Shown: positions 1-8,270 of the stretch, piece by piece
Position numbering within the stretch: the stretch's first letter is position 1
How the letters are laid out: each line of letters opens with the position of its first letter
DNA from: Planctomycetota bacterium
GTDB taxonomy: Bacteria > Planctomycetota > Planctomycetia > Pirellulales > Pirellulaceae
Direction of reading: 5' to 3'
Assembly (NCBI GenBank): GCA_016872725.1
Contig: VGZC01000003.1
Span: forward strand, 1 to 64,000
DNA: 64,000 nucleotides
Notes under the pieces: model-generated
Seen by the model: only the letters and a program-made list of their open reading frames with translations
Database searches by the model: none
Told to the model about the DNA's origin: nothing
Translations under genes and position numbers: made by a program

Positions 1-652
1 ACCAAGCTCGGCGATCCGTCGTGTGCAGGATGATCGTCGCTCCGCCGTTCTCGCCCGCGTCGCGCCGAGCCCGCTTGTAATAGGTCCAGATGGCGGCCTT
101 GCGGAGCGACGGGTTGTCGACGCGAAGGCCCAATCGGTTCGCGATCAAGGCTTGCTGCCCGGTCGCGTCGATCAGTACGCGCGCGGTGATCTCGACCGGC
201 TCGGCATCGTCGTGGCGCACCCGAACACCGACGGCGCGATCTCCATCGAAGCGAACATCCAGGACCCGCGTCACGTCGTGGCATTCGGCGCCGGCGGCCG
301 CCGCGTTCTCGAAAAGCAGTTGGTCAAAATCCGCCCGCTCGACCTGCCACGTCGCCGAGCAATCGCGGGGATCGTGTTCGCGGAAGAAAAAGGGCTGCGA
401 TTCCTTGCCCGAGTGATTCACGAACTGAACGCTCAGCTTTTGAACAAAAGGCGCGTTTCGCATCCGATCGAGCAGACCGAGCCGTTCGAGCGTCCAATAG
501 ACCTCGGGCATCAGCGACTCGCCGACATGGAACCGTGGCATCGGGTCGCGTTCGACGAGCAGCGTGGACCATCCTTCCTTCGCGACGAGCGCGGCGGCTG
601 TCGAGCCGGCGGGCCCTCCTCCCATCACCACGACGTCGTAGGCGTTCTTCAT
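1..652 (-). CDS. FAD-dependent oxidoreductase, halogenase/geranylgeranyl-reductase-like (3' part outside window)
   Basis: This is a flavoprotein monooxygenase-fold enzyme read from 652 leftwards; about 217 residues are visible and the C-terminus lies beyond the window. The Rossmann FAD motif GGGPAG is at residues 11-16. The segment RFHVGES near residue 40 is typical of tryptophan-halogenase-like and geranylgeranyl-reductase-like proteins, and a DATGQ motif of the FAD fold follows near residue 165. The start ATG overlaps the upstream chorismate-lyase-like gene by one base (TGATG), so the two are translationally coupled. The operon context suggests late tailoring of an isoprenoid or aromatic product, by chlorination, hydroxylation or double-bond reduction. 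The halogenase WxWxIP motif would lie outside the visible part, so the reaction cannot be chosen. Confidence 0.85.
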   Translation of the reverse strand, partial: MKNAYDVVVMGGGPAGSTAAALVAKEGWSTLLVERDPMPRFHVGESLMPEVYWTLERLGLLDRMRNAPFVQKLSVQFVNHSGKESQPFFFREHDPRDCSATWQVERADFDQLLFENAAAAGAECHDVTRVLDVRFDGDRAVGVRVRHDDAEPVEITARVLIDATGQQALIANRLGLRVDNPSLRKAAIWTYYKRARRDAGENGGATIILHTTDRRAW

Positions 653-1212
653 CACGCGATCGGTTCCTGGCGGCGCATCGGGGGCACGATCTCCAGCAGC
701 TCGACGGCCGCGGCTCCACCGCAGTGGATCAGGGCCGTCCGTCCATATACTAGCGCGCCCGAAACGACCGAGAAGTGCCTCGCCAACTCGATGCCGCACT
801 TCAACTTCCAGATTCCGACACGCCGCACGTGACGCAGCACGCCGTGTTCGATGAGTGTGCGGCCGAGCGGAATGCGTTCGCTGACGATGTCCCCGCGCAC
901 CTCCTCGCTCAAGAATCCCAGCTCCAGTCGCACGAGGGCGAACAGAACGACGGCGCGATTCGACCGGCGTCTCAGGAGGATTTTCCGAGCGTAGCGCGCT
1001 CCCTCCGCTCGCCGATCCAAGACCTCCACATCCACCGGCTCACCCCAAAACACCTCGACCGTTTCGGTCATGTGGTTTCCGTGATCGAGCAGCGCGCGTT
1101 CCGTGTCGGGAAGTTCATTCCCGCGAACGCGTTCGCATCGCGCGACCAGGTCCTCGCCGCGCGGAAAGAGCCCGAGCAGCGTTGTCAGATCGGCGGTGAG
1201 CTCGCCTTGCAC
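652..1212 (-). CDS. Chorismate pyruvate-lyase-like protein (DUF98/Rv2949c type)
   Basis: A 186-residue protein resembling the DUF98 family, whose member Rv2949c of Mycobacterium converts chorismate to 4-hydroxybenzoate plus pyruvate. Visible family features are LLDHGNHMT at residues 41-49, the stretch EVFWGEPVDVEVL just after it, PLGRTLIEHGVLR around 108-120, and YGRTALIH with AVELLEIVPP near the C-terminus. The start is a GTG preceded six bases upstream by AAAGGA. An upstream extension in the same frame lies inside the preceding gene and looks non-coding. It sits between the DUF116-polyprenyl synthase gene and the flavoenzyme gene. It probably supplies the aromatic starter of the pathway. 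Its activity is inferred from family resemblance. Confidence 0.8.
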   Translation of the reverse strand: MQGELTADLTTLLGLFPRGEDLVARCERVRGNELPDTERALLDHGNHMTETVEVFWGEPVDVEVLDRRAEGARYARKILLRRRSNRAVVLFALVRLELGFLSEEVRGDIVSERIPLGRTLIEHGVLRHVRRVGIWKLKCGIELARHFSVVSGALVYGRTALIHCGGAAAVELLEIVPPMRRQEPIA

Positions 1213-1261
1213 GAGCGGTCCTTTCGTCGTTCGCGCGCGGCGGGATCGGCGGGACGAGATG

Positions 1262-3193
1262 TCACGCTCCCGCGAGTCCGATGGTGGGCACGACCTGGGC
1301 AGGCGGCGTTCCGGACGATTCGTCGGTTCGGATGACCGAGTCGACAAGGTAGCGGAGCAGTCTCCGGAGGGGTTCGGGCTCGATCGCATCCGCGATCGAC
1401 TCGGCGCGCTGCCGGTGTTTTTCGACCAGGCGCCGCGCGTTGTCGAACGCGCCCGCTTCCTCGTACAGCGCGCGGACCCGCGCGACGCGGACGGTCGGCG
1501 CGTCACCGTCCTCGGCGACGGCCCGAAGCAACTCATCGCGGCGCGAGGCATCCAATCCTTCGAGCGCGAGGGCCCACAGCACGGTGGGGCGTCCGCCAAG
1601 CACGTCGCCCCCGGCCGACAACTTGTTGTGCGAATCGCCCTGCCAATCGATCAGGTCGTTGAGGATCTGGAAAGCGACCCCGAGATTGCGCGAGAACCGG
1701 CGGATCGCGGGCGCGTAGAGCGCCGCATCGGTCGCGAGCCGCACTCCGCAATACAGCGCGGCCTCGAAGGCGGGCGACGTTTTCAGAGCGTAGATCTTCA
1801 ATGCGTCGATCGGTTGGAGCCGCTTGTCGCGCGCGTCGCGCCAAAGCAGTTCGGCGCCTTGCCCCTCCGAAAGCCGCATGTGCGCTTCGGCGAGCGCGTC
1901 CAAGATATCGGAGGCGACGTCGGAACCGAGCTGCGCGGCCTCGCGGCTCACAAGCCGGTATCCCATGCCGATCAGGTAGTCCCCGACGTTGATCGCCGTG
2001 GGAACGCCGTACCGCGCGTGGAGTGTTGCTTCGCCGTACCGGAATGCGTCGTGGTCCTCGATATCGTCGTGGACCAGCGACGCCTTGTGGAACGTCTCGA
2101 TCGACATGGCCGTCCGGCACACGCTTTCCGGAATCGACTCGACGGCCCGCGCGCCGGCGGCGCCCGTGCAACGATCGCCCGACAGCGCGTCGTAGGCGGC
2201 GAGCGTGATGAACGGCCGAGAGTACTTGCCGCCCTTCGCGAGGAAGTCGTACGCGATCGCCTCGGTCGCGGCGATCGGGTCGAGCCCCGCGACACCTTGC
2301 CCATTCATGTCGGACAGACGCGGGCCTCCCCGAAGACGGGGCGTGATCCGATCGAGTCGCTCGGAGTCGAATAGACGGGCCGCCGCGCGCAGCAGATGCA
2401 GATAGGATCGCGTCGTGACCGCCGTCCGCGCGTCGCGAACCGTTCCCTCGCTCTCGCGGATCATCTCCTCGACCCAGTCCTCGTCGACCGACGTGTTCCG
2501 GCAATCGCTCGACAACAAGGGAACGGCCATGCACGGAATCCCGGCGAGCAGGATCTTGTCGATCGCCTTTTCGAGCACGTTCAGGCAGGCCACTCCGACG
2601 ATCGCGTCGACGTAACCGCCGACGATGATCTTGAGGACGATCGGCGACCCTTCGGCGACCAGAACCTTGTATCCCATCTCCTCGGCCATCGACCGGAAAT
2701 CGGCGATGCTGCACGCGCCGCATTCCTTGCAGGCGAGCCCCACATCGTCGTATTCGGCGGGGCAGCCCGCCGCGTGTTTGAGGCAATGGGGCAACAGGAA
2801 TAGGCGTCGTGCGGGGGGAACGGCGGCCACCTGTTCCCGCCAGAACTCGGTCGCCAGCACGACCATCGTCCACCCGACATACCCCTCGGATATCCCGGAT
2901 TCGTGGAGGATGCGGCGAGCGACTTGTTCCATCTCGTCCTTGGTCATCGCGCACGACTTGTCGAGTCGCGACACGACGTCGGCGCAAACCGCCCGCAGGC
3001 GATCGCGGGCCTCGCGCGACTCGGGCACCAGCTTGAGATGGGCCGTGCGGCGGCGTCCGGACGCCCGGGGGGCGACCGTCGAATCGTCGTCGGGAACCGG
3101 TGTCATCGATGCGGAGGCCAAGGTGCGAGGTTCCTCGTTTCGGGTAGCGTGCGACGGGCCGTTCGATCCGTCAGTCCGAGCCAACTCCCTCAT
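1262..3193 (-). CDS. DUF116 domain fused to trans-polyprenyl diphosphate synthase
   Basis: A 643-residue two-domain protein. Residues about 60-260 match DUF116: a LPHCLKH segment near 135 is followed by a cysteine cluster (GLACKECGAC) and a glycine-rich core ending in PLLSSDCRN. Residues about 300-640 are an all-alpha polyprenyl synthase. The first Asp-rich motif is DDIED near residue 377. The second is NDLID near 512, where an Asn replaces the first Asp, as also occurs in some family members. The domain should condense isopentenyl diphosphate with an allylic primer to make a linear prenyl diphosphate. The DUF116 role is unknown, and its cysteines could bind metal or an Fe-S cluster. The chosen start overlaps the cyclase gene by 23 bases; an internal ATG at 3106 is an alternative. 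Confidence 0.88.
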   Translation of the reverse strand: MRELARTDGSNGPSHATRNEEPRTLASASMTPVPDDDSTVAPRASGRRRTAHLKLVPESREARDRLRAVCADVVSRLDKSCAMTKDEMEQVARRILHESGISEGYVGWTMVVLATEFWREQVAAVPPARRLFLLPHCLKHAAGCPAEYDDVGLACKECGACSIADFRSMAEEMGYKVLVAEGSPIVLKIIVGGYVDAIVGVACLNVLEKAIDKILLAGIPCMAVPLLSSDCRNTSVDEDWVEEMIRESEGTVRDARTAVTTRSYLHLLRAAARLFDSERLDRITPRLRGGPRLSDMNGQGVAGLDPIAATEAIAYDFLAKGGKYSRPFITLAAYDALSGDRCTGAAGARAVESIPESVCRTAMSIETFHKASLVHDDIEDHDAFRYGEATLHARYGVPTAINVGDYLIGMGYRLVSREAAQLGSDVASDILDALAEAHMRLSEGQGAELLWRDARDKRLQPIDALKIYALKTSPAFEAALYCGVRLATDAALYAPAIRRFSRNLGVAFQILNDLIDWQGDSHNKLSAGGDVLGGRPTVLWALALEGLDASRRDELLRAVAEDGDAPTVRVARVRALYEEAGAFDNARRLVEKHRQRAESIADAIEPEPLRRLLRYLVDSVIRTDESSGTPPAQVVPTIGLAGA

Positions 3194-5147
3194 GCCCTTT
3201 TATCGCGCCCGGGTCCGGATTGCCAGTCCGCAGGCTGCTTTCATCGGGGTCGCCTTCGCCCCGCCCATGGGTGGTGCCTGATCGAAGCCGGCCCAGCGCC
3301 GACAGCGTGAACGACCACGGGTACAGCGCCTCGTGGTACCACAGCTTCGCGAAATACAGTCCGATGGGGCTGCATAGGATTGTTCCCGACTCGACCCGTT
3401 CGACAAGCCATTCGGCGCCGTGAAGGACGGCTCGATCGATTCGTTCCGCGGCGCGGGAATCGAGCTCGCCGGTTGGGCAAGCGTTCCGGATGGCGACGAG
3501 CGCATCGACGGCGACGGCCGTTTCCTCGACCGAGGACGAACGGGTCGCTGCCGATGCGGCGGTGGTTCCCCAGGCGGCGTCCTCGTGCTGCGCGGCGACA
3601 AGCCAGTCCCGGGCCGCAACGGCCGCGGGGTCGGATGCGATTCGCCAATCCGCATAGGCCATCAACACGCGCGATGTTCCGTAGACGGGGTTCGCTTCCT
3701 CGGGTTCGTCCTGATTGCCGAACCAGAGCGGGAGCCACGCGCCGTCCGATCGCTGGTGTTTCTTGAGGTACGCGAATCCTCGACGCGCCGCGCCGGCGAT
3801 TCGCGGGAAACTCGATGCGTCGACCGCCTCATGCGATGCGTCGGACGTCCAAGCCTTTAGCGCGCGGAGCGCGTGCGCGGTCAGGTCGGGGCCGCTGCGG
3901 TCGAAGGGGAGTCTTCCCCAACCGCGACAAAAGGTCGGCCAACCGCCGTCGGCGTTTTGCAGGCGAAGCAACCAATCGAGTCCCGCGCGCGCGGCCTCGA
4001 TCGGGTCGAGCGGCGCCGCGGCGGGCTCGGCCGACGACAGAGCGTTGCCCCGGAACGGAACGACCGGTTGCGGCGCGCGGCGGTTCTTGTGGAGCGCGGC
4101 GAGGGCGAGCAGCGCGCCGGGCGTGTCGTCCGAGTCGGGGACGGCGCCGCTCAAGTCGGTCCAGCCCCAGCCGCCCGGCTCGGCGCCGGTAAATGGATGC
4201 CGCGCTCGGTGTTGGCATCCGAGCAGCCATTGCCAGTCGATCAGATCGCGGACATCCTCGCCCGCCGCGGCGAACGCGTTGACGGCCAGCGTCGTGTTCC
4301 ATGTCGCCAGATTCGTGTCGATCGGCCAACTTCCGTCGGGCCGCATCGACGCGAGCAGGAACTCCGCGCCGCGCCGCGTGACGGGATGGTCGTGGCGGCC
4401 GGTCGCAGCGAGGCTCATCACGACGAACGCGGTCAGCGGCGTCGCTTCCAGGAATCCGCCGCTCGCCGGCTGCATGCGTTCAAGAACCCGAAGGCTCGGC
4501 GCGACACTCGCGCGGCGCAGCCAGCGCAGGGGCGGAAAACGCGACGGGGCGAACCAGTGCCGAGCCTGACCGATCGCGACCAGCGCCGGAATCGCATAGC
4601 TCACGACAGGCAGTCGCGCGTACCGGTACCACGATTGCGGCAAACAGGCCAATTCGAACGGCAAGGCCGCGACATGGTTCCAGGGAACCATGCCCGCGAG
4701 CGCCGCGTTCGTGAGGATCGGAACGGCGAATGTCCGATCCCGGCCGTATCGGAGGCGCAAGCCGTCCAGCATCCCCAGCCGCGCGACGTACGCTTCGGCC
4801 CGCTCCACCACCGATGCGAATTCCGCGTCGCGGCCGGCGATGCGGCATGCCGCGATGGTCAATAGCGTCGTCGCGATGTTCGAATGGCTTCGGTCCGTAT
4901 CCCCGAATCCACCGTCGGCGTTCGGGCTTCGCATGAGCCAATCGAGGCCGGCGCGCGCCGCCGCGGAACTTGGCCCGTCGGGCTCGCCGCGGGATCGGGC
5001 GACAAGCGACAACGCACTGACCGCCGCGGCCGTCGACAGCGCGGAACTCGCGAGCTCCCCGACCCAATGCCCACGCGCTCCCCGCATCGCGAGCATCCGA
5101 TCGCGGACGGCGCGGTATGCGGCGTCGATGCGAGCCGAGTCGCCCAT
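3171..5147 (-). CDS. Squalene-hopene cyclase-like terpene cyclase
   Basis: A protein of about 658 residues, the usual size for squalene-hopene cyclases, with the alpha-barrel QW-type repeats of that family (for example DGGFGD, DGSWP, DGGWPTF, DGAWLPLWFGNQ). The catalytic acid motif is DSDDT near residue 338, which fits the DxDD(T) protonating motif of class II cyclases. Near the C-terminus NPVYGTSRVL matches the conserved cyclase segment. It would protonate and cyclise an isoprenoid; because it follows a prenyl synthase rather than squalene synthase genes, the substrate may not be squalene. The start ATG at 5147 lies just inside the 3' end of the upstream radical SAM gene's region; a start at 5213 is also possible. 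Confidence 0.85.
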   Translation of the reverse strand: MGDSARIDAAYRAVRDRMLAMRGARGHWVGELASSALSTAAAVSALSLVARSRGEPDGPSSAAARAGLDWLMRSPNADGGFGDTDRSHSNIATTLLTIAACRIAGRDAEFASVVERAEAYVARLGMLDGLRLRYGRDRTFAVPILTNAALAGMVPWNHVAALPFELACLPQSWYRYARLPVVSYAIPALVAIGQARHWFAPSRFPPLRWLRRASVAPSLRVLERMQPASGGFLEATPLTAFVVMSLAATGRHDHPVTRRGAEFLLASMRPDGSWPIDTNLATWNTTLAVNAFAAAGEDVRDLIDWQWLLGCQHRARHPFTGAEPGGWGWTDLSGAVPDSDDTPGALLALAALHKNRRAPQPVVPFRGNALSSAEPAAAPLDPIEAARAGLDWLLRLQNADGGWPTFCRGWGRLPFDRSGPDLTAHALRALKAWTSDASHEAVDASSFPRIAGAARRGFAYLKKHQRSDGAWLPLWFGNQDEPEEANPVYGTSRVLMAYADWRIASDPAAVAARDWLVAAQHEDAAWGTTAASAATRSSSVEETAVAVDALVAIRNACPTGELDSRAAERIDRAVLHGAEWLVERVESGTILCSPIGLYFAKLWYHEALYPWSFTLSALGRLRSGTTHGRGEGDPDESSLRTGNPDPGAIKGHEGVGSD

Positions 5148-5161
5148 CGTCAAGGCATCCG

Positions 5162-6463
5162 TCAAGGCCACGAAACGGTCGCTTCCGATCCGCGCGGCGC
5201 GGGTGCGTCGCACCGAGCGCCGATCGGTTCTTCCGCTTCCGTCTTCCGCCAGTTCTCGATTCGGAATCGGCGCGCGTACATGCCGAAATCGCGGAAGGCG
5301 AGGAACTTGACGAACCGGTAGAACCAGGCCCGTTCGGGAATCGCATGGCCCGGATGGAACTGCGAGGGATGGGGGCGCATGGCGGCCAGTTCCTCACGCA
5401 TCGTCTTGCGGGCCGTCGAATCGCGGGCCGCGTGTTTGTCCATGAGTTCGATCAGCAGGTCGGGGCGTTCAAGAACGATGCAGCCCCGCGTGGCGCCCGC
5501 GGCCGTCTCGCGGAAATCGCGAAGGAACGCCGATTGCCGGATCGTCTCGGAAAGCGGGCGCGCGTCGTGGATCGAGTCCTTCGCGAATTGGATGACCGGG
5601 CACGGTTCGATGTCGCCCCACGGACTGATGTGGTGCGTGAAACCGGTCGCGGCCGGGCACAACGCGTTCCCCTTGCCGTCGTAGTAGGCGTCGATCATCG
5701 CGATCGGTTTCCTGGATCGCATCCGCACCACGAACTCGCGCGCCGCGAGCTGTTGATCGGCGGTCAGCGCCAGCTCGGGACAGGCGTCGGGGCCGACGGG
5801 GCGGTAGATATGGTACCATGCGTACATCACGCCCATGTCGATCAATTGGTCGATCCACTCCTCGCGCAACAGGTCCTCGATGTTCGACCTGCAAAGGCTG
5901 GTGCAGACGCCGGTGAGCAGTCGGTGCCGCAAGCAGTTCTCGAGGCCTTCCATCGTCTTGCCGTAGACCTTCGCCCGCCCGCGCCGCACGTCGCTGACGA
6001 TCTCGGATCCCTCGATGCTGATGAGCGGCGTGACATTGCCGAACTTGCGGAGCTCGCTGGCGACCGCATCGGTCACGAAATGTCCGTTCGTGAAGACCTG
6101 GAAGTAGCAGTCCCGATGGGCGCCCACGACGTCGAGCAACTCGTCGTGGAGGAACGGCTCGCCTCCGAGTATCCCGAAGAAGCAATTGCCCATCGCTTTC
6201 GCATCGCGGATCAACCGATTCAGGGCCGGCGCGTCGATCTTCTGTTGTTTCGCGCCGACGTCGACCCAGCAGCCTTGGCATCGAAGATTGCACGAGTTGA
6301 TCACCGAGACGTACAGGAACGGGGGAAAGAACTCGCCGCGCGCCATCCGCGCGCGGTGGCGTCGCATGGAAAGGAACCCCTTGACGCCCATGATCCAGGC
6401 GAATTTGAGCAACAGCCGCTTGTCGGTTTCCAGCAGGACGCGTTTCGCCATCCGCAAATACAT
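5162..6463 (-). CDS. Radical SAM enzyme with HpnH-like layout and extra C-terminal cysteines
   Basis: A 433-residue radical SAM protein. The [4Fe-4S]-SAM motif is CNLRCQGC near residues 56-63 (a CxxxCxxC pattern), followed by GGEPFLH near 118 that binds SAM. C-terminal cysteines near residue 286 (EPCPV) and a further one after it hint at an auxiliary cluster like SPASM proteins. Placement directly before a squalene-hopene-cyclase-like gene recalls HpnH, the radical SAM enzyme that adds adenosyl to hopene, but the sequence is not a clear HpnH and the product is unknown. The conserved tail motif FGMYARRFRIENW sits close to the C-terminus. I infer modification of the cyclised or linear isoprenoid. 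Confidence 0.85.
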   Translation of the reverse strand: MYLRMAKRVLLETDKRLLLKFAWIMGVKGFLSMRRHRARMARGEFFPPFLYVSVINSCNLRCQGCWVDVGAKQQKIDAPALNRLIRDAKAMGNCFFGILGGEPFLHDELLDVVGAHRDCYFQVFTNGHFVTDAVASELRKFGNVTPLISIEGSEIVSDVRRGRAKVYGKTMEGLENCLRHRLLTGVCTSLCRSNIEDLLREEWIDQLIDMGVMYAWYHIYRPVGPDACPELALTADQQLAAREFVVRMRSRKPIAMIDAYYDGKGNALCPAATGFTHHISPWGDIEPCPVIQFAKDSIHDARPLSETIRQSAFLRDFRETAAGATRGCIVLERPDLLIELMDKHAARDSTARKTMREELAAMRPHPSQFHPGHAIPERAWFYRFVKFLAFRDFGMYARRFRIENWRKTEAEEPIGARCDAPAPRGSEATVSWP

Positions 6464-6555
6464 GTCGATCTTCCTTCGTCCCGGGGGCCGGATCGATCGT
6501 CGATCACGCCGCGCGGAAGCAGGTCGTTACGTTGCGTCGGGAGGAAATCCCCGTT

Positions 6556-7776
6556 TCATTGGTCCAATGCGTCGAGTTGATCGATGAGCTGGTCGAGCGC
6601 ATCGCCCGATCGAGCCGGAACGATCTCGACCGCCGGTTCACGCCGCGTTTCGGCCGCTCGGTCACCCGTCGGCGAACGCGAACCCACCGCGTCGCGTCCG
6701 GCGGCGACCAGGTACGCGTCGCGTTCGCGCGCGGCCGTATCGGCCGCGCCGGGAGCGCCGAACAACCGCGACAGGTCGAGCTTCGCGATCGCGACGGCCG
6801 GGTCGTCGGAACCCGCGATCGCCGGCGTCTTGTGTTGGGGAAACAGGATCGCGTTCTCCGGACAAATCCGGCTGCATGCCGGACATCCCTTCCGGCAATT
6901 GTCCGGTTGTTCCACGAGGATCGTGTCGTGCCCGTCGACCCCGTAGACTCCGAAGAGGCAGAAATCGATGCACTCCATGCAATTCGTGCAGCGGCTGAAG
7001 TCGATCACCGGATACCAGCGTCGCGAGGGTGGTTCGTCGATCGAAGGCGGAGCGACCGGACCGCGGGACGCCGCCGTCGACGCCGGACGATCAACCGGGT
7101 CGCTCCGCGGGTCGCCGGATGCGGATTCGACGGGCATGGGACGCGGATCGGACGGCGCGCCGCGTTCGAGCAGCCTCGCGACCGATTCGAGATAATCCTC
7201 CGCGCGCGGGCTGCGTCGCAAGTCGGCGCAATAGATCGTCCGTGTCGGCGTCGGCCGATCGTTGACGACGCGCGGTTTGTCGCCCGATCCCGATTCGGCG
7301 GCGGAATCGCCCGAGCTCGCCGGGTCGGGTTCCTTCGGATCGCCCGTTACGTCCGAAGGTGCGCGCGAACCGTCGGGCTCGCCGGCCGCGATGAACCACG
7401 GTTCGCCGACGGCGCCCCGCACGGCGTGCCGATCGAGGGTCCAACGGATCGCCCGCTCATAGAGCCAAGCCATCACGACGAGGTCGCCTTCGATGCGCGT
7501 GAGCTCGCCGAAAACGGCCCCCCCCGCGGGCAGGTCGTACAGATGGGGAACCGCGATCACGCGGATTCCGTCGAGCGCCGAGAACCGATCGAGGATCTCC
7601 TGTTCGAGCCGGCGCGATTCGGGGTTGCGGCTTGGTCCGAGCGCGAGGATGGCCGTCAATCGCTCGGCGCGCTCGACCGCCGGCCGCTCGTTGCCGGACG
7701 CGATGCCTTCGGACTCGCGGCTTGCGCCGCGCGGGTCGAACTCGTCGCCATGAGGCATTGCGTCGGAAACTCCCAT
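6556..7776 (-). CDS. Two-cluster ferredoxin with an unknown N-terminal domain
   Basis: About 406 residues. The C-terminal third carries two iron-sulfur motifs: CTNCMECIDFC near residues 262-272 and CRKGCPACSRIC near 292-303, each suited to a [4Fe-4S] cluster. Residues about 20-120 form an unrecognised globular domain beginning ERLTAILALGPSR. Between them lies a long, low-complexity stretch rich in Asp, Pro, Ser and Gly, probably a flexible linker. The role is likely electron delivery to the neighbouring radical SAM enzymes or to a reductive step. The start is uncertain: ATG at 7776 avoids overlap with the lipoyl-carrier gene, while ATG at 7812 inside it follows AAGGG at very short spacing. 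Confidence 0.75.
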   Translation of the reverse strand: MGVSDAMPHGDEFDPRGASRESEGIASGNERPAVERAERLTAILALGPSRNPESRRLEQEILDRFSALDGIRVIAVPHLYDLPAGGAVFGELTRIEGDLVVMAWLYERAIRWTLDRHAVRGAVGEPWFIAAGEPDGSRAPSDVTGDPKEPDPASSGDSAAESGSGDKPRVVNDRPTPTRTIYCADLRRSPRAEDYLESVARLLERGAPSDPRPMPVESASGDPRSDPVDRPASTAASRGPVAPPSIDEPPSRRWYPVIDFSRCTNCMECIDFCLFGVYGVDGHDTILVEQPDNCRKGCPACSRICPENAILFPQHKTPAIAGSDDPAVAIAKLDLSRLFGAPGAADTAARERDAYLVAAGRDAVGSRSPTGDRAAETRREPAVEIVPARSGDALDQLIDQLDALDQ

Positions 7777-7799
7777 CGCCGATCGGCGTGATGCGCCGT

Positions 7800-8270
7800 T
7801 CAATCGTTCCATTGGCCCTTGATCGTTCGCTGCGTCACTTCCCAAACGGATGCCAGATGCTCCAAATACCGGTCCGCCGACATCAAGGACGCAGCCTCGT
7901 CGGCCCGTTCGATCGTCATCTCGAAGAGCCAGCCTTCGCCGTGGGTGTCGGTGTTGATCGCCGAGGGATCGCGGAGCAATTCCTCGTTGAATGTCCGAAG
8001 AACGCCCGGCGCGGGCGCGAACAGGTCGCTTTCCGCCTTCTTGCTTTCGATCGCTCCGATAGGCTGTTTCTCGACCAGCGACGTATCCTCATCGATCGAC
8101 CATTCGAGAAAGTACACGTCCCTCAGCAGGCGCACGGCGTAGGCCGTGAACCCGAACCGCGTCCGCTCCCCGCCGATGGCGAGCGCCCACATGTGATTGC
8201 GGGCGTACCGGCGATCGTCGGGGATCGGCGCCGCGAACTTCCCCATCATAAACACCCGGTCGCCGCTCAT
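7800..8270 (-). CDS. GcvH-like lipoyl carrier protein
   Basis: A 156-residue protein with the glycine-cleavage H-protein fold. The lipoylation site is recognisable as ESKKAESDLFAPAPG near residues 75-89, and the downstream segment INTDTHGEGWLFEM matches the H-protein signature. It is longer than a classical H protein (about 125-130 residues). No glycine decarboxylase (P) or aminomethyltransferase (T) gene is nearby. Instead it is flanked by a radical SAM gene, with which it overlaps by four bases (ATGA), and by a ferredoxin gene. It may act as a dedicated carrier or lipoate-binding partner in this pathway rather than in glycine cleavage. The fold assignment is strong; the role is inferred. 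Confidence 0.85.
   Translation of the reverse strand: MSGDRVFMMGKFAAPIPDDRRYARNHMWALAIGGERTRFGFTAYAVRLLRDVYFLEWSIDEDTSLVEKQPIGAIESKKAESDLFAPAPGVLRTFNEELLRDPSAINTDTHGEGWLFEMTIERADEAASLMSADRYLEHLASVWEVTQRTIKGQWND

Noticed and set aside
5162-6463. Naming the radical SAM gene hpnH
   Set aside because: Layout and context are suggestive, but the cluster motif surroundings differ from HpnH and the C-terminal cysteines are unexplained.
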